A stretch of 64,000 nt of DNA from Candidatus Roizmanbacteria bacterium RIFCSPLOWO2_01_FULL_39_19. Its GTDB lineage: Bacteria > Patescibacteriota > Microgenomatia > UBA1406 > HO2-37-13b. Made by a program: the position numbers and the translations under genes. The notes beneath the pieces are model-generated. The model had not been told where the DNA came from and made no database searches. It was given only the letters and a program-made list of their open reading frames with translations. The DNA is taken from contig MGAM01000013.1 of NCBI GenBank assembly GCA_001789725.1, positions 16,046-80,045 of the forward strand, read 5' to 3'. Shown in pieces: positions 19,821-28,684 of this stretch (its first letter is position 1; each line of letters begins with the position of its first letter).

Positions 19821-20675
19821 ATGGGTACACCGGAAGGCATATTATTCCAGACATCTTTAATTGCAGCATATGTGGCCGGAATAGTTGCGTTGTTTGCTCC
19901 TTGCTGTGTCACATTTCTTCTTCCGGCATATTTAGGGAATGTTTTCAAAGAGAAAGAAAGGGTTTTGTTTATGACACTTGTTTTTGGGGCAGGTATTTTT
20001 GTGGTATTACTGCCGGCTGTTTTAGGAGTAGCTACTTTGTCCAAGTTCTTTTTTGATAATCATGACACTGTTTATTTTTTTGGCGCAATTGTCATGTTCA
20101 TCACTTCGGTAGTTACTTTTTTAGGTATCAAGCTTCCAATGCCACGCTTGGGGAATGTAAACAGTCAAAAGACTGACATCTTTTCGATATTTACTCTTGG
20201 GGTTTTCTCCGGAATAACAAGTGCTTGTTGTGCCCCGGTTTTGATTGGTATTTTAACTTTGACGTTTTTGTCTCCAAACTTTTTTGGGGCGTTGTCAATT
20301 GGCGCTATGTATGTGCTTGGCATGGTAACACCTTTACTTCTGATATCGGTGTTTTTAGACGGAAAAATGCCCGGAGTCAAAATATTAAGAAGGTGCCTTT
20401 TTACAGTAAAAATATTTAGAAAAGAGTTTGCCGTGCTAACAAGCAATTTAATTGCTGCCGGTGTTTTTGCTTTTACCGGTTGGTTAATTTTGGTACTTAC
20501 CTTGCAAGGAAAGCTTGCGATGAACTCTCAAGAGACTTTCACAAAACTGATTCAAAATTCTGCTCAAGCAATTGATGGCTATATTGGCAATAACCAGTTA
20601 TTAAATATCATTTTTGTTCTTATGGTGTTTATTTTCCTTTATTGGTTAGCTGGTAAAATTAAGAAAAGGAAATAG
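19821..20675 (+). CDS. CcdA-like cytochrome c biogenesis / thiol-disulfide transporter
   Basis: GIVALFAPCCVTFLLPAYLGN and SGITSACCAPVLIGILTL; multi-TM. Confidence 0.85.
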   Translation: MGTPEGILFQTSLIAAYVAGIVALFAPCCVTFLLPAYLGNVFKEKERVLFMTLVFGAGIFVVLLPAVLGVATLSKFFFDNHDTVYFFGAIVMFITSVVTFLGIKLPMPRLGNVNSQKTDIFSIFTLGVFSGITSACCAPVLIGILTLTFLSPNFFGALSIGAMYVLGMVTPLLLISVFLDGKMPGVKILRRCLFTVKIFRKEFAVLTSNLIAAGVFAFTGWLILVLTLQGKLAMNSQETFTKLIQNSAQAIDGYIGNNQLLNIIFVLMVFIFLYWLAGKIKKRK

Positions 20676-20702
20676 GGATCACCTCAAATAGTCTTAAATT
20701 AG

Positions 20703-21350
20703 TTGATGATTTTCAAAGATAGAGCTGATGCTGGTAGACAACTTGCAAGAAGCCTTCAAAAATACAGGCGGGAAAATGCAATTATTCTGGCTTTACCCCG
20801 AGGCGGGATTGCCGTTGCCTATGAAATAGCAAAAATACTAGAACTCCCCTTGAATGTCATAATTTCCAGAAAACTTGGAAGTCCCGGCAATTCAGAGTTT
20901 GGCATCGGAGCAATATCGGAAAATCACGTCCGGGTTCTTGATAAAAAAACAATCGATTTTCTTAATATTTCAAAAAAAGAAATTAACGAGATCATAAAAC
21001 AAGAAAATCTTGAGCTGCAAAGGCGAATCTACACTTATCGTCATAATCAAAAACTTCCCTCTCTCTTTAATAAGACTGCAATTCTCATTGATGACGGAGT
21101 AGCAACCGGCGTAACCGCGCAAGCTGCAATTAAGGTGGTTTATAAGCTGCGACCTAAAAAGATCGTTTTTGCAACTCCTGTTTGCGCTCAGCAGGCTGCG
21201 GGCGTTATCAAAAATCAGGTAGATGATTTTATTTGTCTTTTCTGTCCTTATGACCTATCTGCAATTGGGGCATATTATAAAAGTTTCTTTCAGGTGACCG
21301 ATGAGCAAGTTATCGAGTTTCTAAAATCTAAAATAGGGGAACTTCATTAG
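20703..21350 (+). CDS. phosphoribosyltransferase family protein
   Basis: ILALPRGGIAVAYEIAKIL and AILIDDGVATGVTAQAAI. Confidence 0.9.
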   Translation: MMIFKDRADAGRQLARSLQKYRRENAIILALPRGGIAVAYEIAKILELPLNVIISRKLGSPGNSEFGIGAISENHVRVLDKKTIDFLNISKKEINEIIKQENLELQRRIYTYRHNQKLPSLFNKTAILIDDGVATGVTAQAAIKVVYKLRPKKIVFATPVCAQQAAGVIKNQVDDFICLFCPYDLSAIGAYYKSFFQVTDEQVIEFLKSKIGELH

Positions 21351-21382
21351 AGATTGATAGACCGATGATATAATAACTAGAT

Positions 21383-22036
21383 ATGGATGCTGCGGTTTTA
21401 AAAAAACTGAATTCATTTTTTTCACAATATAAACTTCGAAAATGCAAGAAAAATGAAATCCTTATTCTTTCGGGTGAAGATCCAAAGGGAATTTATTATA
21501 TCAAAGATGGGTACGTCAAGATGTATGGTATTTCTAAAAAGGGTGACGAGCTCATTTTAAATATATTCAAACCAATTTCATTTTTCCCAATGAACTGGGC
21601 AATAAATAACACTCCAAATATTTACTATTATGAGGCAATGACACCGCTTACCTTCTGGCAGGCTCCGAAGGATAAAACACTTACTTTTATCAAAAAAAAT
21701 CCCGAGATACTTTTTGACCTTCTGTCAAGAGTTTACACAGGAGTTGACGGCATCATTTCCCGAATGACATATTTGATGACAGGGAGTGCCTACGCTCGTC
21801 TTGTTGCTGAAATTATAATTTATACAAGACGATTTGGAAAGATTTTAGATACAATTCATGACACAAGAAGATTAAAAATCACTGAGAAACAACTGGCAAC
21901 TTCATCTGGCATGACGAGAGAAACAGTAAGTCGGGAAATGAAAAGGTTGAAAGATAAGAGGCTCGTTTCCTTCACTCGTAATGAACTTACGATTTTTGAC
22001 ACAAATAGGCTCGAGGAGGAACTTGAAAACTATTAG
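21383..22036 (+). CDS. Crp/Fnr family transcriptional regulator
   Basis: cNMP-like N-terminal domain; HTH KITEKQLATSSGMTRETVSREMKRLKDKRLV with the R-E-x-x-x-R recognition helix. Confidence 0.93.
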   Translation: MDAAVLKKLNSFFSQYKLRKCKKNEILILSGEDPKGIYYIKDGYVKMYGISKKGDELILNIFKPISFFPMNWAINNTPNIYYYEAMTPLTFWQAPKDKTLTFIKKNPEILFDLLSRVYTGVDGIISRMTYLMTGSAYARLVAEIIIYTRRFGKILDTIHDTRRLKITEKQLATSSGMTRETVSREMKRLKDKRLVSFTRNELTIFDTNRLEEELENY

Positions 22037-22386
22037 TAAGTGGTTTTGGTAATAATTTCTCTAGTTGGGATTACTCTGCTCTTGTTTTTTTGACTGCTGG
22101 GCAAACCTATCGGCAACAAGTATCCTTGCCAAATACCATCGCCTACAAGAAGCTCTAAATGCATAAGATCTGTTAATTTTGGTTCATCCTTAACATCATA
22201 AAGTCGATATTTCCCTATAGACAGCACTGATTCTGGCTTGATGTTTTTTCTGGAAAAAACAATAATACTGCTAATATTATCAATATTAATCCAAGCGAGA
22301 GTTTTTGTTCTATCAAGTGATAGAATTTTATTTTTATCTTTTGTTTCATAAAGCACGTATCGACCGTTTTTTAAGAATGTGATCAT
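22033..22386 (-). CDS. hypothetical protein
   Basis: 117-aa ORF divergent from the VKOR gene. Confidence 0.6.
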   Translation of the reverse strand: MITFLKNGRYVLYETKDKNKILSLDRTKTLAWINIDNISSIIVFSRKNIKPESVLSIGKYRLYDVKDEPKLTDLMHLELLVGDGIWQGYLLPIGLPSSQKNKSRVIPTREIITKTTY

Positions 22387-22419
22387 GGAAAAAGTCTACA
22401 GAGAAAGTTTATTTATTTC

Positions 22420-22435
22420 TGTGAGTGAAATCACA
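22420..22435. promoter_or_regulatory. CRP/FNR-type operator TGTGAGTGAAATCACA
   Basis: TGTGA-N6-TCACA, centred 41.5 nt upstream of the +1 predicted from TATTAT (22457-22462). Confidence 0.8.
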
Positions 22436-22469
22436 GTTTGTTTCCAAATTCTAAGGTATTATTGTATCA

Positions 22470-22889
22470 ATGAGTAAAGGTCGGATTTTTTTAATTGTTA
22501 AAATATTTGCAGTAATAGGACTAATTCTTTCGTCTTATCTGTTATGGCAGCAGTTTTTCCGTCCTGCATTTCAGCCATGTAACATTAACAGTTTTATCAA
22601 CTGTGACGCTATTGTGTCAGGTCCAGTTGCAAAAACATTTGGGATTTCTACTCCTCTTTACGGCTTTATCGGATATATAATCATTTTGTTTGCCGTGTTT
22701 ACAAGGAGGATAAGACTGCTTCTTTTTATGGCGACATTTGGTCTGATTTTTTGCTTATGGCTTGCCTACATAGAACTTTTTGTCTTGAAAGTTATTTGTC
22801 CCATTTGTATCGGTTGCCAGCTAGTTATAGCATCCATTTTTAGCCTTGCCGTAATGATAAACCGTAACAAAGACGTTAAAAATCAATAA
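22470..22889 (+). CDS. vitamin K epoxide reductase (VKOR) family protein
   Basis: CNINSFINCDAIVSG ... ISTPLYGFIGY ... CPICIGCQ. Confidence 0.9.
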   Translation: MSKGRIFLIVKIFAVIGLILSSYLLWQQFFRPAFQPCNINSFINCDAIVSGPVAKTFGISTPLYGFIGYIIILFAVFTRRIRLLLFMATFGLIFCLWLAYIELFVLKVICPICIGCQLVIASIFSLAVMINRNKDVKNQ

Positions 22890-22893
22890 CAAT

Positions 22894-23160
22894 ATGTATA
22901 ATCCAAAAGCAAAAGCCAATGCTTTAGCCATAGTTGGGGCCTTGTTCTATATTATTTGCGCCGGTTGGGTAATGCTGTCAAAAAGCAGTTTCATAGTATT
23001 ATTTTCTACATGGACACATAGTGTTGATTTAAGTGCCTTACCGTCTAAAACGCCCGACTTAATGAGTGTTTTAATTGGATTTATTACATTTACGATCGCT
23101 GTATGGATTGCCGGCTATTTATTTGCAATATTTTATAACTTCTTTGAGAGAGGCAAATAG
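22894..23160 (+). CDS. DUF5676-like small membrane protein
   Basis: 88 aa, two TM segments; IAGYLFAIFYNFF C-terminus. Confidence 0.6.
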   Translation: MYNPKAKANALAIVGALFYIICAGWVMLSKSSFIVLFSTWTHSVDLSALPSKTPDLMSVLIGFITFTIAVWIAGYLFAIFYNFFERGK

Positions 23161-23228
23161 TATTGTTCAACACTCGTTTATATTATTGTATTTTTTAAGT
23201 CTTTTGTTTGCTATATAATCGTTCTGTG

Positions 23229-23611
23229 ATGCAAAGTATTTATGTAGTACTTAAAAAATTGATAGAAAGATCGATGCAACTCACACTAAAAGCTTGTTTT
23301 TACAAAATCAGAAAGGTGACAAATTTTATCTTATTATCTACCTCGCTTTGGAAAGAGCTGACCTAAAATCATTATCATCCATCATTAGGGAGAAAAAATT
23401 GAGTTTTGCATCGCCAGACAGTTTATTAAAATTACTGAATATCACCCCGGGTTCTGTTTCTCCTTTTGGACTTATTAATGATGAAAAACATCTGGTCTGT
23501 GTTATTGTTAGCAATAGCGTTTTAAAAGGCAAGAAAATTGGTTTTCATCCCAATATTAATACCTCAACATTAGCTATTAAAACTGGTGATTTTAAGAGGT
23601 TTCTTGAGTGA
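23229..23611 (+). pseudogene. YbaK/ProX-type aminoacyl-tRNA deacylase, N-terminally damaged
   Basis: THTKSLFLQNQKGDKFYLIIY...GSVSPFGLIND; N-terminal MQSIYVVLKKL lies in a different frame just upstream. Confidence 0.6.
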
Positions 23612-23687
23612 ACGGGAAATTATGTCTCTTATTTAGACATTTAATAAAGTCGAAAAAACACCCATGATTACCTGTATAATCTGATTC

Positions 23688-24305
23688 ATGGCCAATATCA
23701 ATAATCCCGATGATTCCCGCTATAAACAACTTAAACAAATTCTTGACGAAATCTTATATCTTAAAGATTCGCCTCTTTACGAGTATCGAAAGATAAACAA
23801 TAACAAACCGGTTATAGGAGAAGGAACTCATTATGCAAGCATCATGTTTGTTGGCGAAGCGCCGGGAGAAAATGAGGCCAAGCAAGGTCGTCCATTTTGT
23901 GGAGCTGCCGGCCGAATTCTTGATGAGTTGCTTGCATCAATTGGTCTAGCCCGAAATGAAGTTTACATCACCAATCTTGTTAAGGATCGCCCACCAAATA
24001 ACCGCGATCCATTACCTGATGAAATTGAACTATATTCACCATATCTTGACAGGCAGATCGAGATTATTCAACCCAAATGTATTGCGACTCTGGGTAGACA
24101 TTCAATGAAATATTTAATGGAAAAATACGGACTAGGTGAAAAATTGGCATCAATAAGTGTAATCCATGGCCATAAATTTGATATAAAAATAAACAAAACA
24201 AAAACTGCTTATATTCCTCTCTATCACCCCGCCGTTGCTTTATACACTGCATCTAAGAAGAAGACGTTGATTGATGATTTTCAGGTTCTAAAAAATTTTA
24301 GCTAA
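23688..24305 (+). CDS. uracil-DNA glycosylase, family 4
   Basis: IMFVGEAPGENEAKQGRPFCGAAGRILDELL ... YITNLVKDRPPNNRDP. Confidence 0.95.
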   Translation: MANINNPDDSRYKQLKQILDEILYLKDSPLYEYRKINNNKPVIGEGTHYASIMFVGEAPGENEAKQGRPFCGAAGRILDELLASIGLARNEVYITNLVKDRPPNNRDPLPDEIELYSPYLDRQIEIIQPKCIATLGRHSMKYLMEKYGLGEKLASISVIHGHKFDIKINKTKTAYIPLYHPAVALYTASKKKTLIDDFQVLKNFS

Positions 24306-24931
24306 AATAAATCTGTCATCGTAGAAAGTTTCTTCAGTACTCTATCAATAGATTTTTGTGGCTTAGCAGCCAAGCCCGACTGTTTCGTGTCTACTTCATC
24401 TTCAAGTTGTTTTTTGATGTCTTGAGTGTCAACATCTTGCATCATTTTTTCAAGTTCTTCGTCTCCTTCAATTTTTATTCCCAGACGCTTCATAATGATT
24501 GCCTGCATTTGAATAAGTTTTGTTATTTCTTTTTCAGCAATCATATCAATCTGCAGATGAGTCTCCTCACGCAACTCCCCGATTTTTGCCTGACGATTTT
24601 GGCTAAGAAGCACAAAAATCGATAAAAATATTGCCTCAAGGGACACTATCATAGTTAGGAGTCCAAAAGGAAACGGATCAAATGGGAAAATTTCCGGTAT
24701 TATATTAGTGTTTATTACAACCCAGCCAATAAAGAAAGCCGTGTGAAATAACAAAAACGGCAAACTACCGGAAATTTCAGTAATTTCATCAGAAAACTTG
24801 TCGTAAAGAGTTCTCTTCTTATCATGCTCTTTTCTAAAACTCTCAATTTTTTCCTGATGACGGGCAAGCCTCTCTTTGTTTGATGGGAATCTAACAACAA
24901 GTTCGCCTTTTTTTCTTTGATAAAGCTTCAT
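24302..24931 (-). CDS. DUF1003 domain membrane protein
   Basis: GSLPFLLFHTAFFIGWVVINT...FDPFPFGLLTMIVSLEAIFLSIFVLLSQNRQ. Confidence 0.9.
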   Translation of the reverse strand: MKLYQRKKGELVVRFPSNKERLARHQEKIESFRKEHDKKRTLYDKFSDEITEISGSLPFLLFHTAFFIGWVVINTNIIPEIFPFDPFPFGLLTMIVSLEAIFLSIFVLLSQNRQAKIGELREETHLQIDMIAEKEITKLIQMQAIIMKRLGIKIEGDEELEKMMQDVDTQDIKKQLEDEVDTKQSGLAAKPQKSIDRVLKKLSTMTDLF

Positions 24932-24983
24932 AAAAAAATACAGACTTCTTTATCTAGTTGTACCAAAATTTGTGGTTGAGTGC

Positions 24984-25169
24984 TATAGCAACCGCAAAAC
25001 AAAATGTCGGTTTTTTATACTGTCATGCTGAACTCGCTGCGCCCTTCCGTAGTCTTGTACGAAGGAGGGTTTCAGCATCCCAACAATGAGATCCTGAAAT
25101 AAAACTTGTCCCGAACTTGATTCGGGATTCAGGATGACAAATTAGACAGTTTGAATTGCGCTAGCTATA
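24984..25169. mobile_element. MITE-like element, copy 1
   Basis: 186 bp, imperfect terminal inverted repeats tatagcaaccgcaaaacaaaatgtc / tatagctagcgcaattcaaactgtc; near-identical to 44195-44380. Confidence 0.75.
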
Positions 25170-25170
25170 G

Positions 25171-27009
25171 TTAAGATTTTCTTCCTTTAACCCGTCGTTG
25201 GGTTTGAGTTAGAAATTGTTTTCTTAGTCGAAGATTTTGAGGAGTGACTTCAAGGAGTTCATCATCCCCTATAAAGTCTAAATACTGCTCCAGGCTTAGT
25301 TGCGTTGCCGGCTCAAGAATATCCTTAACTCCCTCGCCCGATGAGCGGTTATTGGTAAGCTGTTTAGCTCGACAGACATTAATTTCAATATCTCGTTCCT
25401 GAGACGCGATTCCGATGACCATGCCTTCATAAACTTTAATGCCGGCTCCATAAAGAAGTGTCCCTCGGGTTTGGGCATTAACCAGTCCGTAGGTTAATGT
25501 CTCGCCGGTTTGCGTTGCAATGAGAGCTCCGTTTCTAACGGTAGCAGTGTCCGTCCCCACCGGCTCGTATCCTAATAAATATGTGCTTATAATTGCCGTT
25601 CCTCTAGTTCCTGTTAATAAAATTCCTCTTACCCCAATTAAATTACGGCTGGAAATTTTGTAGATTAACCTCATCCCAATGTCTCCAATAGGATGCATAT
25701 TGATGATTTTTCCTTTTCTTTTTCCTATTTCATCAGACACCACGCCCGTATAAACTTTCTCAACATCAACGGTTAATTCTTCAAACGGTTCACAGTTAAC
25801 TCCATTAATTTCTTTCATGATTACCTGAGGTTTAGCTATTTCCATTTCAAATCCTTCGCGTCTCATGGTTTCAATCAAAATAGCCAGGTGGAGTTCACCT
25901 CGCCCGCAGATAATAAATGAGTTTGGGTCCACACTTTCTTCAAGACGAAATCCTAGATTTGTTTCCAATTCTTTTATTAGCCGTTCTTTAATCTGTCTAG
26001 ATGTTACATATGTTCCTTCTCGTCCGGCAAACGGACTGGTATTTGGCCCTATTCTTATTTTAATTGTCGGTTCTGCAACTTCAATTATGGGAAGAGGATC
26101 TAAATTATTGACATCAACTACAGTTTGACTTATTGAAAGCTCGGGAATCCCGGCTAGTGCGATAATGTCACCGGACACCGCCTCCTCGACTTCTCTTCTT
26201 TCAAGTCCAACACTTGTATAAATTTTTGTTGCGGTGTAAGTTCCGATTAATTTTTCTTTGTCAAGAAGAGCTATTTTCATTCCTTTTGTTATTTTTCCTC
26301 TTGAAATTTTACCTATGCACAGTTTTCCAACGTATGAGTCATAATCCAGAGTTGATATAAGCATTTGGAATGGTTTTTCAATATCAACGCTACTATTTGG
26401 AATTTCATCGACGATAGTTTCAAATAGCACCCCGAGATCTCCAGTACTTCGCGAATATAACTCTGGCAACTGTCTAAATGCTTTTCCGTCTCTGCCAACT
26501 CCATAAAGAGTTGAGAAATTTAATGATTCTTCATTCTCGGCAAGTTCAATAAATAAATCTTCAACCTCATGTTGAACTTCCAAGGGTCGAGCATCTTTCT
26601 TATCAATTTTATTGATGAATAAAATAATTTTAAGACCAGACGCAAGTGCTTTTTTAAGAACAAATCTAGTTTGAGGAAGAGGTCCTTCAGCAGCGTCAAC
26701 TAGAAGAAGAGCTCCGGAGGCCATATTAAGCACTCTCTCCACTTCACTTCCAAAGTCAGCATGTCCAGGAGTGTCAATAATATTGATTTTATCTTGCCCG
26801 TACATCACGCTGGTATTTTTGGCCAAAATCGTGATTCCCTTCTCTTTCTCAAGGTCGCTCGAGTCCATCAGGAATGATTCTTGCATCTCCTTTTGATTTT
26901 CCCTAAAAATTGCCGATTGTTTTAAAATTGCATCAACCAACGTTGTCTTTCCATGATCAACGTGGGCAATTATTGCAATATTTCGTATATTCATGTTTAA
27001 ATATTTCAA
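25171..27009 (-). CDS. typA: translational GTPase TypA/BipA
   Basis: AHVDHGKTTL, EKGITILAKN, DTPGHADFGSEVER, NKIDKKDA; full-length architecture. Confidence 0.97.
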   Translation of the reverse strand: MKYLNMNIRNIAIIAHVDHGKTTLVDAILKQSAIFRENQKEMQESFLMDSSDLEKEKGITILAKNTSVMYGQDKINIIDTPGHADFGSEVERVLNMASGALLLVDAAEGPLPQTRFVLKKALASGLKIILFINKIDKKDARPLEVQHEVEDLFIELAENEESLNFSTLYGVGRDGKAFRQLPELYSRSTGDLGVLFETIVDEIPNSSVDIEKPFQMLISTLDYDSYVGKLCIGKISRGKITKGMKIALLDKEKLIGTYTATKIYTSVGLERREVEEAVSGDIIALAGIPELSISQTVVDVNNLDPLPIIEVAEPTIKIRIGPNTSPFAGREGTYVTSRQIKERLIKELETNLGFRLEESVDPNSFIICGRGELHLAILIETMRREGFEMEIAKPQVIMKEINGVNCEPFEELTVDVEKVYTGVVSDEIGKRKGKIINMHPIGDIGMRLIYKISSRNLIGVRGILLTGTRGTAIISTYLLGYEPVGTDTATVRNGALIATQTGETLTYGLVNAQTRGTLLYGAGIKVYEGMVIGIASQERDIEINVCRAKQLTNNRSSGEGVKDILEPATQLSLEQYLDFIGDDELLEVTPQNLRLRKQFLTQTQRRVKGRKS

Positions 27010-27144
27010 AATGACTCATAAGTATATCAAATTATGCACAAATTACGTAAGTAGAATCGTCCTTTTAGGAAATAAAAAATAACTATTGCAAACTACCTCA
27101 TTTTCAATTAGGCTGAATGTAATGAGAGAGGGGGTGACATATAG

Positions 27145-27357
27145 ATGAATATGAAAATGCTACATATGATCGCTTACCTACTCCTATGGGTAGGAGGTAT
27201 CAACTGGGGTTTAATTGGACTCTTTAAATTCAATCTTGTTGAGGCGCTCGGCTTGCCGGCAGGAATAGTAAGTCTCGTTTATATTCTTGTCGGATTATCA
27301 GCTGTATATACGCTAGCAACACACATGGGCGATTGCAAAGTGTGTTCCAAAAAATAA
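27145..27357 (+). CDS. DUF378 domain protein
   Basis: IAYLLLWVGGINWGLIGLFKFNLVEAL. Confidence 0.88.
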   Translation: MNMKMLHMIAYLLLWVGGINWGLIGLFKFNLVEALGLPAGIVSLVYILVGLSAVYTLATHMGDCKVCSKK

Positions 27358-27433
27358 TTTAGATTGTTATAGCAGTACCTAAACCTGGTTTATAAGACCG
27401 GATGTTGTTTACTCGACAAAATTTCAAATTATT

Positions 27434-28684
27434 ATGATTATTGCTGCCGTAAAAGGTCTACAGATTATTGATTCTCGAGGTAACCCTACCGTGAAGGCAT
27501 ATATAACTTTAAATGATGGATCGGTTCATTCTTCCTCTGTGCCGTCTGGAGCATCGATTGGCGTCCACGAAGCAAAAGAGCTTCGTGATCTTGACCCGAA
27601 GCATTTCTTTGGCCAAGGCGTCAGACATGCCATTGAAAATATTGAAACTCACATAAGAAAAGCAATTATTGGTAAACGTATTGATTCGCCTAGAATGATT
27701 GATGAGGTCATGCTTCGTCTTGATCATACTTCGAATAAATCGGTAATCGGCGCCAACTCTATGCTCGCTGTTTCCCAAGCCATGCTTAAAGCAGCAGCTT
27801 TCGCCTCAAACATTCCTCTTTGGAAGTATATTAACGACTATTATTTCCCGCAAGTTCAACCATCATATCCAAGATTATTTATTAATGTTATAAATGGAGG
27901 TAGGCATGCTAACTGGAGTTTTGACATTCAGGAATTTGTTATAGCTCCAAAAAAAAATATTCCATCGGTATCTGTAAGAGTTGGAGTTGAAATTTTTCAA
28001 TCAATAAAACGTGAACTTATAAAAAGAAAATTGTCCATACTTGTTGGCGATGAAGGTGGCGAGTCGCCTCAACTCGAATCAAATGAAGAAGTTTTTGAAT
28101 TAATAAGAAAATCAGCTCTTTCTGTCAATTACACCCTTGGTGTAGATTATGACTTTGGTATTGATTCTGCTGCAAGCCAATTATTTCAGGATGGCAGATA
28201 TTTTTTTAAGAAAGACAATATAAAATTATCTTCAGAAGGATTAATCGAGAGGTACAAAAAATATATTGATGATTTTCATATCAGCTTTTTCGAAGACCCG
28301 TTTGCCGAGGATGATTGGGAAGCATTTGTTATGTTTACAAAAATATCGGAAAACAAATATGTAGTTATTGGTGACGATCTTTTTGCAACCAATATTGAAA
28401 GGATAGAAAAGGGCATAAAAATAAACGCAGCAGGAGGCATTATTATTAAACCCAACCAAATCGGAACAATTTTAGAAACTGTCGAGGCGATAAAACTGGC
28501 AAAAAGCGCCGGCTGGGTAGTAATTATTTCCCATCGTTCAGGGGATACGGAGGACACGTTTATCGCTGATTTGGCTTACGGATGTGGAGCGGATTTTATA
28601 AAAACAGGATCAATGTCTCGATCTGAACGGCTAGCTAAATACAATCGACTACTTGAAATTGAATTTTTCGAGAGTGGGGTTTAA
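27434..28684 (+). CDS. eno: enolase
   Basis: DSRGNPTV, PSGASIGVHEAKELRD, VGDEGG, FEDPFAEDDW, GDDLFATN, KPNQIGT, SHRSGDTED. Confidence 0.95.
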   Translation: MIIAAVKGLQIIDSRGNPTVKAYITLNDGSVHSSSVPSGASIGVHEAKELRDLDPKHFFGQGVRHAIENIETHIRKAIIGKRIDSPRMIDEVMLRLDHTSNKSVIGANSMLAVSQAMLKAAAFASNIPLWKYINDYYFPQVQPSYPRLFINVINGGRHANWSFDIQEFVIAPKKNIPSVSVRVGVEIFQSIKRELIKRKLSILVGDEGGESPQLESNEEVFELIRKSALSVNYTLGVDYDFGIDSAASQLFQDGRYFFKKDNIKLSSEGLIERYKKYIDDFHISFFEDPFAEDDWEAFVMFTKISENKYVVIGDDLFATNIERIEKGIKINAAGGIIIKPNQIGTILETVEAIKLAKSAGWVVIISHRSGDTEDTFIADLAYGCGADFIKTGSMSRSERLAKYNRLLEIEFFESGV

